The notes beneath the pieces were generated by a model, which was not told the DNA's origin, made no database searches, and worked only from the letters and a program-made list of their open reading frames with translations. DNA of 64,000 nucleotides from JAFEDN01 sp963818985. Its GTDB lineage: Bacteria; Pseudomonadota; Gammaproteobacteria; Coxiellales; Coxiellaceae. The stretch is from contig CAWFUJ010000008.1 in NCBI GenBank assembly GCA_963818985.1, positions 1-64,000 on the forward strand, written 5' to 3'. The position numbers and the translations under genes were made by a program. This document shows positions 47,434-56,607 of the stretch, one piece after another; the stretch's first letter is position 1, and every line of letters starts with the position of its first letter.

Positions 47434-48405
47434 ATGTTGAACAGGGTGCAGACACAACAATTAGCGATGGTATTTCCTGGGCAGGGCTCACAATCTATAG
47501 GTATGCTGGCTTCTTTAGCTGGAATCGATGTGGTCCGCCAAACTTTTGTCGAAGCCAGCATCATTTTGGGCTATGACTTATGGGAATTAGCCGAGGAAGG
47601 GCCAGAACAAAAACTTAATCAAACCGAATATACTCAACCGGTCTTACTTACTGCAGAGATTGCCGTGTGGCGATATTGGCTGGCCAAACACGGGGCTGCT
47701 CCTCAATTATTAGCAGGCCATAGTCTAGGTGAGTACAGCGCCTTAGTGGCCGCGGAAGCTTTAACCTTTGCTGATGCATTGAAAATAGTCGAGAAGCGTG
47801 GTCGGTATATGCAACAAGCGGTGGGCCAAGGTATGGGGGCAATGGCTGCGATCGTAGGTTTAAATGATAGTGAAATTAATGAATTATGCCAGCAATCTAT
47901 TGAGTTAGATGAAGTGTTAAGCCCGGCTAATTTTAATTCAATAGGGCAAACTGTCATTGCTGGACATAGCCTAGCGGTTGACCGTGCCATTGCTTTAGCA
48001 CCAAGCAAAGGTGCTAAAATTGCTAAACGATTGCCAGTCAGTGTGCCTTCTCATTGTCAGTTGATGCAAGCGGCTGCAGATCGATTAGCCGCAGATTTAT
48101 CCAAAATCGTCATTCGTTCCCCACAAATTGCAGTGATACATAACTACGATGTTTGCCAACACCCAGACTCTGATGCAATTCGCCAGGCATTGATCCGTCA
48201 ACTCACCGATCCGGTCCGCTGGGTAGAAACAATTCAGTTAATGGAAGATAAAGATATTCATCTCATTGTCGAATGCGGCCCAGGTAAAGTGCTCACTGGG
48301 CTTAATAAAAGGATTAGCACTAGAATCAATACTTATCCTACAGCCGATTTGGATTTATTGAGGCAGGCTTTTGCGGAAATTTGCAAGGAGAAATTATGTC
48401 ATTGA
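47434..48405 (+). CDS. fabD: Malonyl-CoA:ACP transacylase
   Basis: Loads malonate onto ACP. 323 residues starting MLNRVQTQQLAMVFPGQGSQ, with AGAGGTGA upstream. The nucleophile is in LLAGHSLGEYSALV and the catalytic His is in LPVSVPSHCQLM; FNSIGQTVIAG is also conserved. It overlaps fabG by ten bases. Confidence 0.95.
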   Translation: MLNRVQTQQLAMVFPGQGSQSIGMLASLAGIDVVRQTFVEASIILGYDLWELAEEGPEQKLNQTEYTQPVLLTAEIAVWRYWLAKHGAAPQLLAGHSLGEYSALVAAEALTFADALKIVEKRGRYMQQAVGQGMGAMAAIVGLNDSEINELCQQSIELDEVLSPANFNSIGQTVIAGHSLAVDRAIALAPSKGAKIAKRLPVSVPSHCQLMQAAADRLAADLSKIVIRSPQIAVIHNYDVCQHPDSDAIRQALIRQLTDPVRWVETIQLMEDKDIHLIVECGPGKVLTGLNKRISTRINTYPTADLDLLRQAFAEICKEKLCH

Positions 48406-49139
48406 TCGGAAAAACAGCTTTGATCACTGGGGCAAGCAGAGGCATTGGGCAGGCTATTGCCTTGGCTTTAGGTCATGAAGGGGCCACTGTTATCGGCACA
48501 GCGACCACTGAGGAAGGGGTAGAAAAAATTAATGTGGCTTTTAAAGCCGCTAACGTCAACGGCGCCGGTTATATATTGAACGTATGCAATCCACAGCTCG
48601 TTCAAGAAGTGGTCGGTCAAGCACAAAATGATCTAGGACCAGTTAGCATTTTGGTCAATAACGCTGGGGTACATCGAGATAATTTATTATTACGAATGCG
48701 CGAAGAGCAATGGAATGAAGTGATCGACACCAATCTATCCGCCGTCTTCCGATTAAGTAAAATATGTTTGAAATCGATGATAAAACAAAGGCAAGGTCGA
48801 ATCATTAATATCACTTCGGTGGTGGGGGTGATAGGGAATCCTGGGCAAGCTAATTATTGTGCAGCTAAAGCAGGAATGATTGGCTTTACCAAATCTTTAG
48901 CCTTGGAAGTTGCAGCGCATGGAATCACTGTGAATGCAGTGGCGCCTGGCTTTATTGAAACCGATATGACCAGCCAACTCAACGAAGAGCAACGTGAGTG
49001 GATCGCCACTAAAATCCCCATGAAACGCACAGGAACTCCCGCAGATATTGCTAATATGATTGTATTTTTAGCTTCTGATCGAGCTGCTTACATGACCGGT
49101 CAAACGTTGCATATTAACGGCGGAATGTGTATGGTATAG
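48396..49139 (+). CDS. fabG: 3-oxoacyl-ACP reductase
   Basis: NADPH-dependent second step of chain elongation. ATG 48396 with AAGGAG upstream gives 247 residues. It is a classical SDR: GASRGIG nucleotide loop, NNAGVHRDNLLLRM, and the Ser-Tyr-Lys triad in NITSVVGVIG and YCAAKAG. The end TGQTLHINGGMCMV is typical. Confidence 0.96.
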   Translation: MSLIGKTALITGASRGIGQAIALALGHEGATVIGTATTEEGVEKINVAFKAANVNGAGYILNVCNPQLVQEVVGQAQNDLGPVSILVNNAGVHRDNLLLRMREEQWNEVIDTNLSAVFRLSKICLKSMIKQRQGRIINITSVVGVIGNPGQANYCAAKAGMIGFTKSLALEVAAHGITVNAVAPGFIETDMTSQLNEEQREWIATKIPMKRTGTPADIANMIVFLASDRAAYMTGQTLHINGGMCMV

Positions 49140-49207
49140 TGCTTGATTTGGGCTGGGATTAATTTTGCCAGCAAGAAACTTTAAACTTTAATAAGAGGAT
49201 TGTGATT

Positions 49208-49456
49208 ATGGCAGCAACTATTGCAGATCGAGTCAAAAAGATTGTGGTAGAGCAATTGGGGGTTAAAGAAGAAGATATCTCCAATGATTCATCTTTTGTT
49301 AATGACTTAGGCGCTGATTCGTTAGATACTGTAGAATTAGTGATGGCTTTGGAAGAAGAATTTGGTATTGAAATTCAAGATGAAGAAGCAGAAAAAATAA
49401 CAACCATCCAACAAGCGATTGACTTTATAGAAAAGCAGAAGGAGAAAGTCGCTTAA
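49208..49456 (+). CDS. acpP: Acyl carrier protein
   Basis: 82 residues from ATG 49208 (MAATIADRVKKIVVEQLG), acidic, with the phosphopantetheine site NDLGADSLDTVELVMALEEE at Ser about 38. GAGGA lies 8-12 bases upstream. The fabF start overlaps its stop by one base. Confidence 0.96.
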   Translation: MAATIADRVKKIVVEQLGVKEEDISNDSSFVNDLGADSLDTVELVMALEEEFGIEIQDEEAEKITTIQQAIDFIEKQKEKVA

Positions 49457-50707
49457 TGCAATCTATGAATAAGGGCAAAAGACGGGTGGTAGTAACAGGG
49501 TTGGGAATAGTCAGCCCGGTAGGTAATTCAGTGTCCGAAGCCTGGGATGCTATTTTGGGTAGTAAAAGCGGAGTGACAGCGATTGAAAGCTTTGATGCCG
49601 CTTTACTGCCCACCAAAATTGCCGCTCAAGTGCGAAATTTTGATCCGAATTTGAGTCTAACTGATAAAGAGGCGCGTCGCACTGATCTTTTTATTCAATA
49701 TGCAGTTGAAGCTGCTCGCCAAGCGGTTTTAGATTCTGGCTTAGAAGTCACCGAAGAATGGGCTTCCCGCGCGGGGGTTGCTATTGGTTCAGGCATCGGT
49801 GGTTTACCGGGTATTGAAACCGCTTGTTTAGCATTGGATGGTGGCGGTCCGCGTAAAATTTCACCATTTTTTATTCCCGGTAGCATCATTAATATGGCTG
49901 CAGGGTTGGTTTCTATGAAACACCATCTCATGGGGCCTAATATTTCAATTGTGACGGCTTGCACCACTGGAGCTCATAATATTGGTCATGCAGCCCGCAT
50001 GATTATCCATGGTGATGCTGAGGTGATGGTTGCTGGCGGTGCTGAAATGGCATACACCGGCATTAGGTATCGGTGGTTTTACTGCCATCGAGCCTTATCT
50101 ACCCGCAATGATGAACCAGAACAAGCCAGTCGCCCTTGGGATAAAGACCGTGATGGTTTTGTATTAGGCGAAGGCGCAGGCGTGATTGTTTTAGAAGAAT
50201 AGGAATTTGCAAACGGCGCGGTGCTAAAATTTATGCTGAATTGGTTGGTTTTGGGATGAGCAGCGATGCCTATCATATGACCGCACCCTGCCCAGATGGG
50301 GCAGGTTTCGTTTTATCAATGCAAAATGCATTGAGAGATGCGGGTATTAATAAAAATAAAGTCGATTATATTAATGCCATGGCACGTCGACCATGGCGGA
50401 TATGATAGAAGCCAAGGCAGTAAAAACTGCTTTTGGGGAACATGCTTATCAATTAGCAGTCAGTTCGACCAAATCAATGACAGGTCATTTGCTTGGAGCC
50501 GCGGGCGCAGTGGAGGCCATTATTTCAATACTTGCTATTCGCGATCAAGTTGCTCCGCCGACGATTAATTTAGATAATCCAGACGAAGGCTGTGACTTAA
50601 ATTTTGTTCCCCACATTCCTCAGCAACGCAAAATTGATGTGGCTCTGTCCAATTCTTTTGGTTTTGGAGGCACCAATGGCAGCTTGATCTTTCGTCGATT
50701 TTTTTAA
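49456..50707 (+). pseudogene. fabF: 3-oxoacyl-ACP synthase II, several frame lesions
   Basis: KAS II, condensing enzyme of elongation. It starts MQSMNKGKRRVVVTGLGIVS and the catalytic Cys in IVTACTTGAHN is intact. Lesions against the family: an extra T near 50053 (EMATPALGIGGF expected); a missing C near 50088 that restores frame (ALSTRND); TAG at 50200-50202 where Tyr is expected (LEE-Y-EFAKRRGAK); a lost A near 50212; and a lost C near 50377 (NA-HGTSTMADM, the catalytic-His loop). The frame then resumes to the end with STKSMTGHLLGAAGA and NSFGFGGTNGSLIF. Without the lesions it would be 417 aa. Either a real pseudogene or local sequence error. Confidence 0.85.
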
Positions 50708-50727
50708 TATGAATAAGTCCCCTCATT

Positions 50728-51765
50728 ATGATCTCATCATTACAGAGTAGGAAATTTTTTTTAGGGTTCTGGGTGCTTTTATTGGTGGTGATGACCACTT
50801 GGCTCTCCATTAACTGGTACCACTTTTTGACCACTTCTTTAATTTCCTCTGGCACTGCAACCATCATCATTACGCCCAATTTACATCTTAGGCAGTTTGC
50901 TCAGCAATTAAAACAGCAGGGATTGATCTCTAATGCAGATTTTTTTATTCTGCTAACTCGCTTGCGGGGCGAAGGTAGAAAATTGCGGACGGGCGAATAC
51001 GCAATTGATGCAAAAACCACGCCAAGTCGATTGTTAACCAAAATAATCAAGGGTCAGGTGGTCATGCGTAAAGTTACCTTTTTGGAAGGATCTACTTTTG
51101 CACAAGTGCGTGAAATTTTTGCCAATAATTCTGCCATCTTGAAAGCGGGCGCCCATCAAACGGATGAGGACATCATGAGGGCCTTGGGCATCCACATCAA
51201 TCACCAGAAGGGCGTTTTTTCCCGGATACCTATTTATTTACTTGGGGTAATAAAGATCTGACCATTCTGCAGAAAGCTTACCGACGTATGGAAGAATTTC
51301 TGGCTCGCGAATGGGAACAGCGTGCTGCCAAATCTTCCTTATCAAGAGATAGACCAAGCATTGATTGTCGCTTCTTTGGTGGAAAGCGAGACCGCTTTAG
51401 ATAATGAACGACCATTGATAGCTGGAGTAATTGCTCAACGTTTACTAAAAAACATGAATTTGCAAATCGACCCAACAGTTTTATACGGAGTTCACAAATC
51501 ATTGGGTCTTGCCATTACCCCTGAAGATTTGCGCGATGAGAATCCATATAATACTTACCGTCATTTAGGGTTGCCACCGACGGCGATCAATATGCCGAGC
51601 GCAGCTTCCATCCATGCTGCCTTACATCCCGTGCTAGGCGAGGCTTTGTACTATGTGTTACAGGCGGATGGTCGGCATCATTTTTCTGCAACCTATGAGC
51701 AACATCGACAAGCGGTGCAAAAATATCGCGAATTTCTGCAATCAAAGTCTTTAACTGTTAAGTGA
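50728..51765 (+). pseudogene. mltG: Endolytic murein transglycosylase, two compensating indels
   Basis: Cuts nascent peptidoglycan at the inner membrane (YceG family). An N-terminal membrane anchor (FFLGFWVLLLVVMTTWLSIN) is followed by a LysM-like part (LRQFAQQLKQQGLI). The frame is lost at the T6 run 51215-51220; adding one T restores GVFFPDTYLFTWGNKDLTIL. It returns near 51331, where removing one A gives RAANLPYQEIDQALIVASLV with the catalytic Glu in SLVESETA. Start and end are in one frame (1038 bp, 345 aa). The intervening ~38 residues are garbled as written. Confidence 0.85.
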
Positions 51766-51768
51766 GTG

Positions 51769-52416
51769 ATGATGAAAAAACCAGGGTTATTTATTACTTT
51801 TGAGGGCATAGAGGGCGTTGGCAAAAGTACAGCCATGAAATTTATCAATGGGCAACTTCAATTTCGGCACATCGATTATGTCATTAACCGTGAGCCAGGC
51901 GGCACGGAAATTTCAGAACACATTCGCCAAGTGTTATTGCAACATCATCAAGAAACCATGGCTGCGGATACGGAATTATTACTGATGTTTGCCTGTCGGG
52001 CGCAAAATATTATTCAGGTGATTAAACCGGCTTTGCAACGCGGGGAATGGGTAGTGTCAGATCGGTTTACCGATGCCAGTTATGCTTATCAGGGTTTTGG
52101 TCGCGGAATTTCTAGAGAAAGAATTGCGGCGTTAGCAGAGTGGGTGCAAGGAGATTTACAGCCGGACATTACTTTTTTATTGGACGCCCCAGCGCAAATT
52201 GGTTTTGAACGTTTAAAAAATCGCCGTAGTAAAGACCGCATAGAAAGTGAGGGGATAGAATTTTTTGAGCGGGTCAGACAAGGTTATTTGCAATTAGCGG
52301 CCAATTCTCCTGAACGTTTCCGTATTATCAAAGCCGATCTTCCCCTTGTTGATGTGCAAAAACAATTATTGCTTGAGCTCAATCAAGCGATGACTCATAT
52401 TGATGGGCTGGGTTGA
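51769..52416 (+). CDS. tmk: Thymidylate kinase
   Basis: Phosphorylates dTMP to dTDP. It begins MMKKPGLFITFEGIEGVGKS (P-loop); starts at 51766 (GTG), 51769 or 51772 are all possible. DR motif NREPGGTEISE, SDRFTDASYAYQGFGRG and the LID region RLKNRRSKDRIESE are present. Packed between mltG and holB. Confidence 0.95.
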   Translation: MMKKPGLFITFEGIEGVGKSTAMKFINGQLQFRHIDYVINREPGGTEISEHIRQVLLQHHQETMAADTELLLMFACRAQNIIQVIKPALQRGEWVVSDRFTDASYAYQGFGRGISRERIAALAEWVQGDLQPDITFLLDAPAQIGFERLKNRRSKDRIESEGIEFFERVRQGYLQLAANSPERFRIIKADLPLVDVQKQLLLELNQAMTHIDGLG

Positions 52417-52419
52417 TGT

Positions 52420-53415
52420 ATGCTATATCCTTGGCAACAGGTACAATGGCAACAATTACTATCCGATCACCGTCAAAATCGTTTAGCACACGCTTTATTG
52501 CTTGCCGGACCGCCAGGGTTAGGTAAATTTCATTTTGCACAAAGATTTGCACAATATTTATTGTGCACTCAAACAGATGGACAAGCGCAGCAAGCTTGCG
52601 ACCATTGTTCGGGATGTCATTTAGTATTAGCGAATAATCATCCCGATTTAATAACATTGGTTCCTGAAGACAGCAAGAATATAAAAATTGAGCAGATCCG
52701 TCGACTGACCGGCGTGGTCGCTCAAACTGCATTGCGTGCCGGTTATCAGGTGGTTATCCTTTATCCCGCTGAAGCTTTAAATAGAGCTGCAGCCAATGCC
52801 TTGCTAAAAACCTTAGAAGAACCCACCGGGGCGGTGATTTTATTATTGGTTAGTCATCAACCAGGTGCATTGCCAGCCACGATTTTAAGCCGTTGTCAAC
52901 GCATGAAGTTTTCTTGTCAAGATCCGCTGCAAGCTGGAGCTTGGCTCAATCATCAATTTCAAACTTTAAATATCAATGCGGACAGTGAATTATTATTGAA
53001 AATAGCCGAGCATTCACCGCTGCATGCCTTGACTTTAGCACAAAATCAATATGTGGAATTGCGAGATCAACTATTATCGCATTTGTTGGCGATTTCCCAG
53101 CAAAAAGTTAATCCCATCGAGCAGGTGAGTGATTATTTGAAGCAAGATTTGGAATTATGGGTCAATATTTTTATTTCTTTGTTGTTGGACATGGTGCGTT
53201 TACAATTAGGGGTGCAATCGCGTTTGCTGGTGAATCATGATCGTTTGATCCAGCTGGATCGTATAAACAAATTTTATTCATTAAGCGCTTTATTAGCACT
53301 GCTAACGGAACTTCAACAAGCTCGGCAATGGGTATTAAGTAACAGCATCCACCTGAATACTCAATTGCTATTAGAAAAATTATTAATTAGCTGGAGGTCG
53401 CATGCAATTTGTTGA
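52420..53415 (+). CDS. holB: DNA polymerase III delta-prime subunit
   Basis: Clamp-loader subunit, 331 residues. N-terminal AAA+ fold with a degenerate P-loop GPPGLGKFHFA (Phe where Ser/Thr is usual, as expected for a non-hydrolysing delta-prime), the zinc module CDHCSGCHLV, and the SRC motif ATILSRCQRM. It overlaps tatD by 14 bases; the pilZ gene often found between these two is absent. Confidence 0.93.
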   Translation: MLYPWQQVQWQQLLSDHRQNRLAHALLLAGPPGLGKFHFAQRFAQYLLCTQTDGQAQQACDHCSGCHLVLANNHPDLITLVPEDSKNIKIEQIRRLTGVVAQTALRAGYQVVILYPAEALNRAAANALLKTLEEPTGAVILLLVSHQPGALPATILSRCQRMKFSCQDPLQAGAWLNHQFQTLNINADSELLLKIAEHSPLHALTLAQNQYVELRDQLLSHLLAISQQKVNPIEQVSDYLKQDLELWVNIFISLLLDMVRLQLGVQSRLLVNHDRLIQLDRINKFYSLSALLALLTELQQARQWVLSNSIHLNTQLLLEKLLISWRSHAIC

Positions 53416-54211
53416 TTCGCATTGTCATTTGAATATGTTGGACCTGAGTGCCTATCAAGGTGATTTAGGTGCCTTGATTGAGCAGGCTAAACGGGTGGGA
53501 ATACAACATATTTTGTGTGTCGGTGTGGATTTGATTCATGCGCAAGAAGTTCTGGATATCGCCGAACGTTTTGCTGATGTGTCCGCTAGCGTCGGGGTTC
53601 ACCCCAGTGAAAAAATTACGATTAGTCGTGCGGACATAATGAAATTTGCCAAGCATCCTAAAGTCATCGCCATCGGTGAAACCGGATTAGATTATCATTA
53701 CAACGACAGCGGCTTAGATGAACAGCGCGAACATTTTCGTTTACACATTAGAATTGCCAAGGAATTAAATAAACCGCTGATCATCCATAGCCGCAGCGCT
53801 CAGGCTGATACAATCCGCATATTACAAGAAGAAGATGCGCAGTCAGTGGGAGGAGTAATGCATTGTTTCACCGAAAGTTGGACTATGGCTGAACAGGCTT
53901 TGGCCTTGAATTTTTATATTTCTTTCTCAGGGATTATTACTTTTAAAAATGCCATTGAAGTGGCCGAAGTTGCTAAAAAAGTGCCTTTAGAAAGAATTTT
54001 AATAGAAACCGATGCGCCTTATTTAACTCCGGTGCCGCATAGAGGTAAGAAACCTAATGAGCCACAATATGTTATTTTTGTGGCTGAACGTATTGCGCAA
54101 TTAAAAAATATATCAGTCAAGCAAGTTTCAGAACAAACGACGGATAATTTTTTTAAATTATTTTTTCCTGCTAGTTTTGTCATTCCGGCGAAAGCCGGAA
54201 TCCAGGATTAA
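53402..54211 (+). CDS. tatD: TatD-family metal-dependent DNase
   Basis: 269 residues, TIM-barrel hydrolase: VDSHCHLNML (first metal His pair), IGETGLDYHY, LIIHSRSA, MHCFTES and LIETDAPYLTP. TatD proteins are 3'-5' DNases or RNases of DNA repair and RNA quality control. The last ten residues, VIPAKAGIQD, and the stop are encoded by a REP palindrome (54179-54211), so the natural C-terminus was replaced. Confidence 0.92.
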   Translation: MQFVDSHCHLNMLDLSAYQGDLGALIEQAKRVGIQHILCVGVDLIHAQEVLDIAERFADVSASVGVHPSEKITISRADIMKFAKHPKVIAIGETGLDYHYNDSGLDEQREHFRLHIRIAKELNKPLIIHSRSAQADTIRILQEEDAQSVGGVMHCFTESWTMAEQALALNFYISFSGIITFKNAIEVAEVAKKVPLERILIETDAPYLTPVPHRGKKPNEPQYVIFVAERIAQLKNISVKQVSEQTTDNFFKLFFPASFVIPAKAGIQD

Positions 54212-54312
54212 ATAATTTGCGTGCTTGAAAAAACGAGTTAAACCCGCAGGTCTTACTCAATGCTGATCTTTATCCTGGGTTCCGGATAAGCTTCGCGTTT
54301 CCGGAATGACAC
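54179..54312. repeat. REP-like palindromes between tatD and glnA
   Basis: Two units: gtcattccggc gaaa gccggaatccagg (54179-54207), inside the end of tatD, and atcctgggttccgg ... ccggaatgac (about 54272-54310), in opposite sense. Together they could fold as one long structure and end both convergent transcripts. Confidence 0.65.
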
Positions 54313-54315
54313 TTA

Positions 54316-55359
54316 TCATTCGCCGCAAACTGTTTCTAACAATGCAGCCGCCACTTCATATGGATTTGCATTAGCACCGGGGCGGCGATCTTCAAAATAG
54401 CCATACCCTTCATTGGCAACCGACCGAGGAATACGCACTGAGGCGCCACGATCAGCAATGCCCGCTGAAAATTTATCAATAGGCGCAGTTTCATGTTTGC
54501 CTGTCAAACGTAATTCTAAATCAGCCCCATACACACTAATATGTTTCGCATGATTTTTTTCCAGTGCTTTGATGGCCTTGTGAATGGCATCCATTCCACC
54601 TTTAGAATCACGAGTGGATTTGGTCGAAAAATTAGTGTGTTTACCTGAACCATTCCAATCGCCTTTAACAGGCTTGGGATGGAGGCGAACATTAATTTCA
54701 TAATCTTCACCAATTCGATATAACAGCCAGCGCGCAAACCATAAATGATCGGCAACCGTTAAAGGATCAGCTTTTTCACCTTTAATCCCACGATAACCGA
54801 CTTGAAACTCCCACTGACCAGGCATGACTTCAGCATTGGTGCCGAAAATCATAATCTCGGCATCAATACAAGCAGCTGTATGTTCTTCTACCATTGCGCG
54901 GCCAAACACTTCATCGGCACCTACACCGCAATAAAAAGGCCCTTGTGGAGCAGGATAACCGCGGTCTGGCCAACCTAGAGGTTGTTGGCCGCTAAATAAA
55001 GTATATTCCTGCTCAAAGCCAATCCAAGGTTGATGTAGCTCACCATATTTGTCCATTAATTCGCGGAGTTTGGCGCGTTTATTGCTAGAGTGTGGCGTGC
55101 CATCGGGATTCATCACTTCACATAATACTAAATAATTGTCACCACTGAGGAGAGGATCATTGACAAAACTCACGGGTTGTAACAATAAATCAGAATCCTT
55201 ACCCTGGGCTTGATAGGTCGATGAACCATCAAATCCCCATTCTGGAAAGTGCTCGATCGCCATTTCACCATCTGGGTGAGCCATTATTTTTACCTTGGAA
55301 CGAAGCGTCTGCGACGGTTGACTGCCGTCGATCCAAATATAAGTGGCTTGGGAAATCAT
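54316..55359 (-). CDS. glnA: Glutamine synthetase, type II (eukaryote-like)
   Basis: Makes glutamine from glutamate, ammonia and ATP. At 347 residues it is the short GSII form, not the ~470-aa bacterial GSI. Diagnostic segments are YIWIDGS at the start, EWGFDGSSTYQAQGKDSD, GFEQEYTLF, the DWNGSGKHTNFSTKSTRDS loop, LRLTGKHETA, and RIPRSVANEGYGYFEDRRP. It lacks the GSI adenylylation loop, so GlnE control is not expected. GSII is typical of eukaryotes, rhizobia and actinomycetes; here it may be a transferred gene. A good ribosome-binding site (AAGGAG) precedes the ATG. Confidence 0.93.
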   Translation of the reverse strand: MISQATYIWIDGSQPSQTLRSKVKIMAHPDGEMAIEHFPEWGFDGSSTYQAQGKDSDLLLQPVSFVNDPLLSGDNYLVLCEVMNPDGTPHSSNKRAKLRELMDKYGELHQPWIGFEQEYTLFSGQQPLGWPDRGYPAPQGPFYCGVGADEVFGRAMVEEHTAACIDAEIMIFGTNAEVMPGQWEFQVGYRGIKGEKADPLTVADHLWFARWLLYRIGEDYEINVRLHPKPVKGDWNGSGKHTNFSTKSTRDSKGGMDAIHKAIKALEKNHAKHISVYGADLELRLTGKHETAPIDKFSAGIADRGASVRIPRSVANEGYGYFEDRRPGANANPYEVAAALLETVCGE

Positions 55360-55488
55360 AGTAACTCCTTAAGTAGATGAATGAACATTTGAGGCGTATT
55401 TTGATAATAAACATCTTAACGTATTGTGAAGTAAATCAAAAGACAGGAAATTAAAAAAACTTGAATATTTCCCCGTAAACAACTATTA

Positions 55489-55592
55489 ATCCTGGATACC
55501 GGCCTTCGCCGGTATGACAGTGCATTCTCACACCGGTGAAGGTCGGCATGACAGTGGTATTGTCATACCGGCGAAGGCCGGTATCCAGGATA
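55489..55592. repeat. Compound REP palindrome (three units)
   Basis: The left half tcctggataccggcc and the right half ggccggtatccagga are exact inverse complements with tgtcat/atgaca next to them, while each also folds alone (ataccggc cttc gccggtat). A degenerate third unit (caccggtgaaggtcggcatg) lies in the centre. It is the largest REP cluster in the window. Confidence 0.75.
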
Positions 55593-55713
55593 TGAGCATT
55601 TAATTTTTTCTTAACAAAATTTTAAGAATTTTCTCCTGGCCTTTTGCTTTTTTTAATGTTAGTTTTTACAAGTTTTGTCATAGTTAATTAATCATTAAGA
55701 AAAGGAGAATCTT

Positions 55714-56526
55714 ATGTCTAGAGCGGCTCAATTTTTAAATCTTTCTGTTGACTTAGCATTTTCAACTCTAAAAGATGGTGTGAGTAATGCAACTAAATTT
55801 GCTGTAGATGGAGTGAGCAATGCAACCTCTCATCTTTTACCTCATAGTTATGATGACCCTGATAATCGCAGTCAATTTAATAAATGGGCATCATTTGCAA
55901 CTTTATTAGTAACCACTTTAGGTAGTGAAATATTGATTTTAGCAAAGTTGAGTAAAAATTCTGCCGAAATTGGATTTGGTAACTTTGTTCGTGGCCATGT
56001 AAAACCTGCCGTTAGTTCATTAGTGCCTGCGGTGACGACGACATTAATGTTATATAGCATCGGCAATCCAGATTCACTTGATATCGATAAAACCTTATTA
56101 GCCGGAGCGTCCCTGCTGTTGGTTAATTTAACTGTAATAGATCTCTCAATATTGAAACGGGCAATTTCTAATGTTAGAAATCCCCAAGTTGACTTAAGTT
56201 TAAATGATGATGAGAGTTCTACGTTTTCGACGCCGCTCGATGCTAAACAAGATACACGCAGTGAAAAAATTGTCTTGGTTTTAATTCCACTCGGATGGAC
56301 ATTGGCAATAGGTGCTGGAATAGCGGCTAGATATGTTGAGGGGGATAAGGCTCGCCCGGTTGACATCGTTTTGGCAACCACAGGAGTTTCAGCATTTAAA
56401 AACCTGTTAGTATTTCCTATAGCAGGTAGAAGACAAAAGGGAACGGATGCTCTGCCATTATTGGGAGGCGGCTATAAGGGAATTGAGGAGACCAAGGGGT
56501 TGCAGACAACTTATAGTCATAGATAG
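55714..56526 (+). CDS. Uncharacterised membrane protein
   Basis: 270 residues starting MSRAAQFLNLSVDLAFSTLK, with AAAGGAGAA seven bases upstream. The N-terminal region has a repeated word (KDGVSNATKFAVDGVSNATSH). It then has five or so hydrophobic segments (KWASFATLLVTTLGSEILIL, SSLVPAVTTTLMLYS, TLLAGASLLLVNLTVIDLSI, IVLVLIPLGWTLAIGAGIAA and a last one near 235). The C-terminus is Gly/Lys-rich. No family was recognised. It has its own strong terminator, so it is a single-gene unit. It resembles orphan, lineage-specific membrane proteins. Confidence 0.6.
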   Translation: MSRAAQFLNLSVDLAFSTLKDGVSNATKFAVDGVSNATSHLLPHSYDDPDNRSQFNKWASFATLLVTTLGSEILILAKLSKNSAEIGFGNFVRGHVKPAVSSLVPAVTTTLMLYSIGNPDSLDIDKTLLAGASLLLVNLTVIDLSILKRAISNVRNPQVDLSLNDDESSTFSTPLDAKQDTRSEKIVLVLIPLGWTLAIGAGIAARYVEGDKARPVDIVLATTGVSAFKNLLVFPIAGRRQKGTDALPLLGGGYKGIEETKGLQTTYSHR

Positions 56527-56530
56527 TTTA

Positions 56531-56576
56531 AAAACCCTCTTCAAAGCCAGATCAGCGAGAAGAGGGTTTTTATTTT
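56531..56576 (+). terminator. Rho-independent terminator
   Basis: Eleven-base-pair stem aaaaccctctt / aagagggtttt with an 18-base loop, followed by tatttt, starting four bases after the stop of the membrane-protein gene. Confidence 0.85.
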
Positions 56577-56607
56577 AAAAATTTCATTTCTATAGTACAA
56601 TTCTCCT

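Noticed and set aside
49456..51765. Programmed frameshifting in fabF or mltG
   Set aside because: The shifts are several, fall at different motifs, include a nonsense change, and the garbled parts interrupt conserved catalytic regions. No slippery heptamer with a downstream structure was seen.
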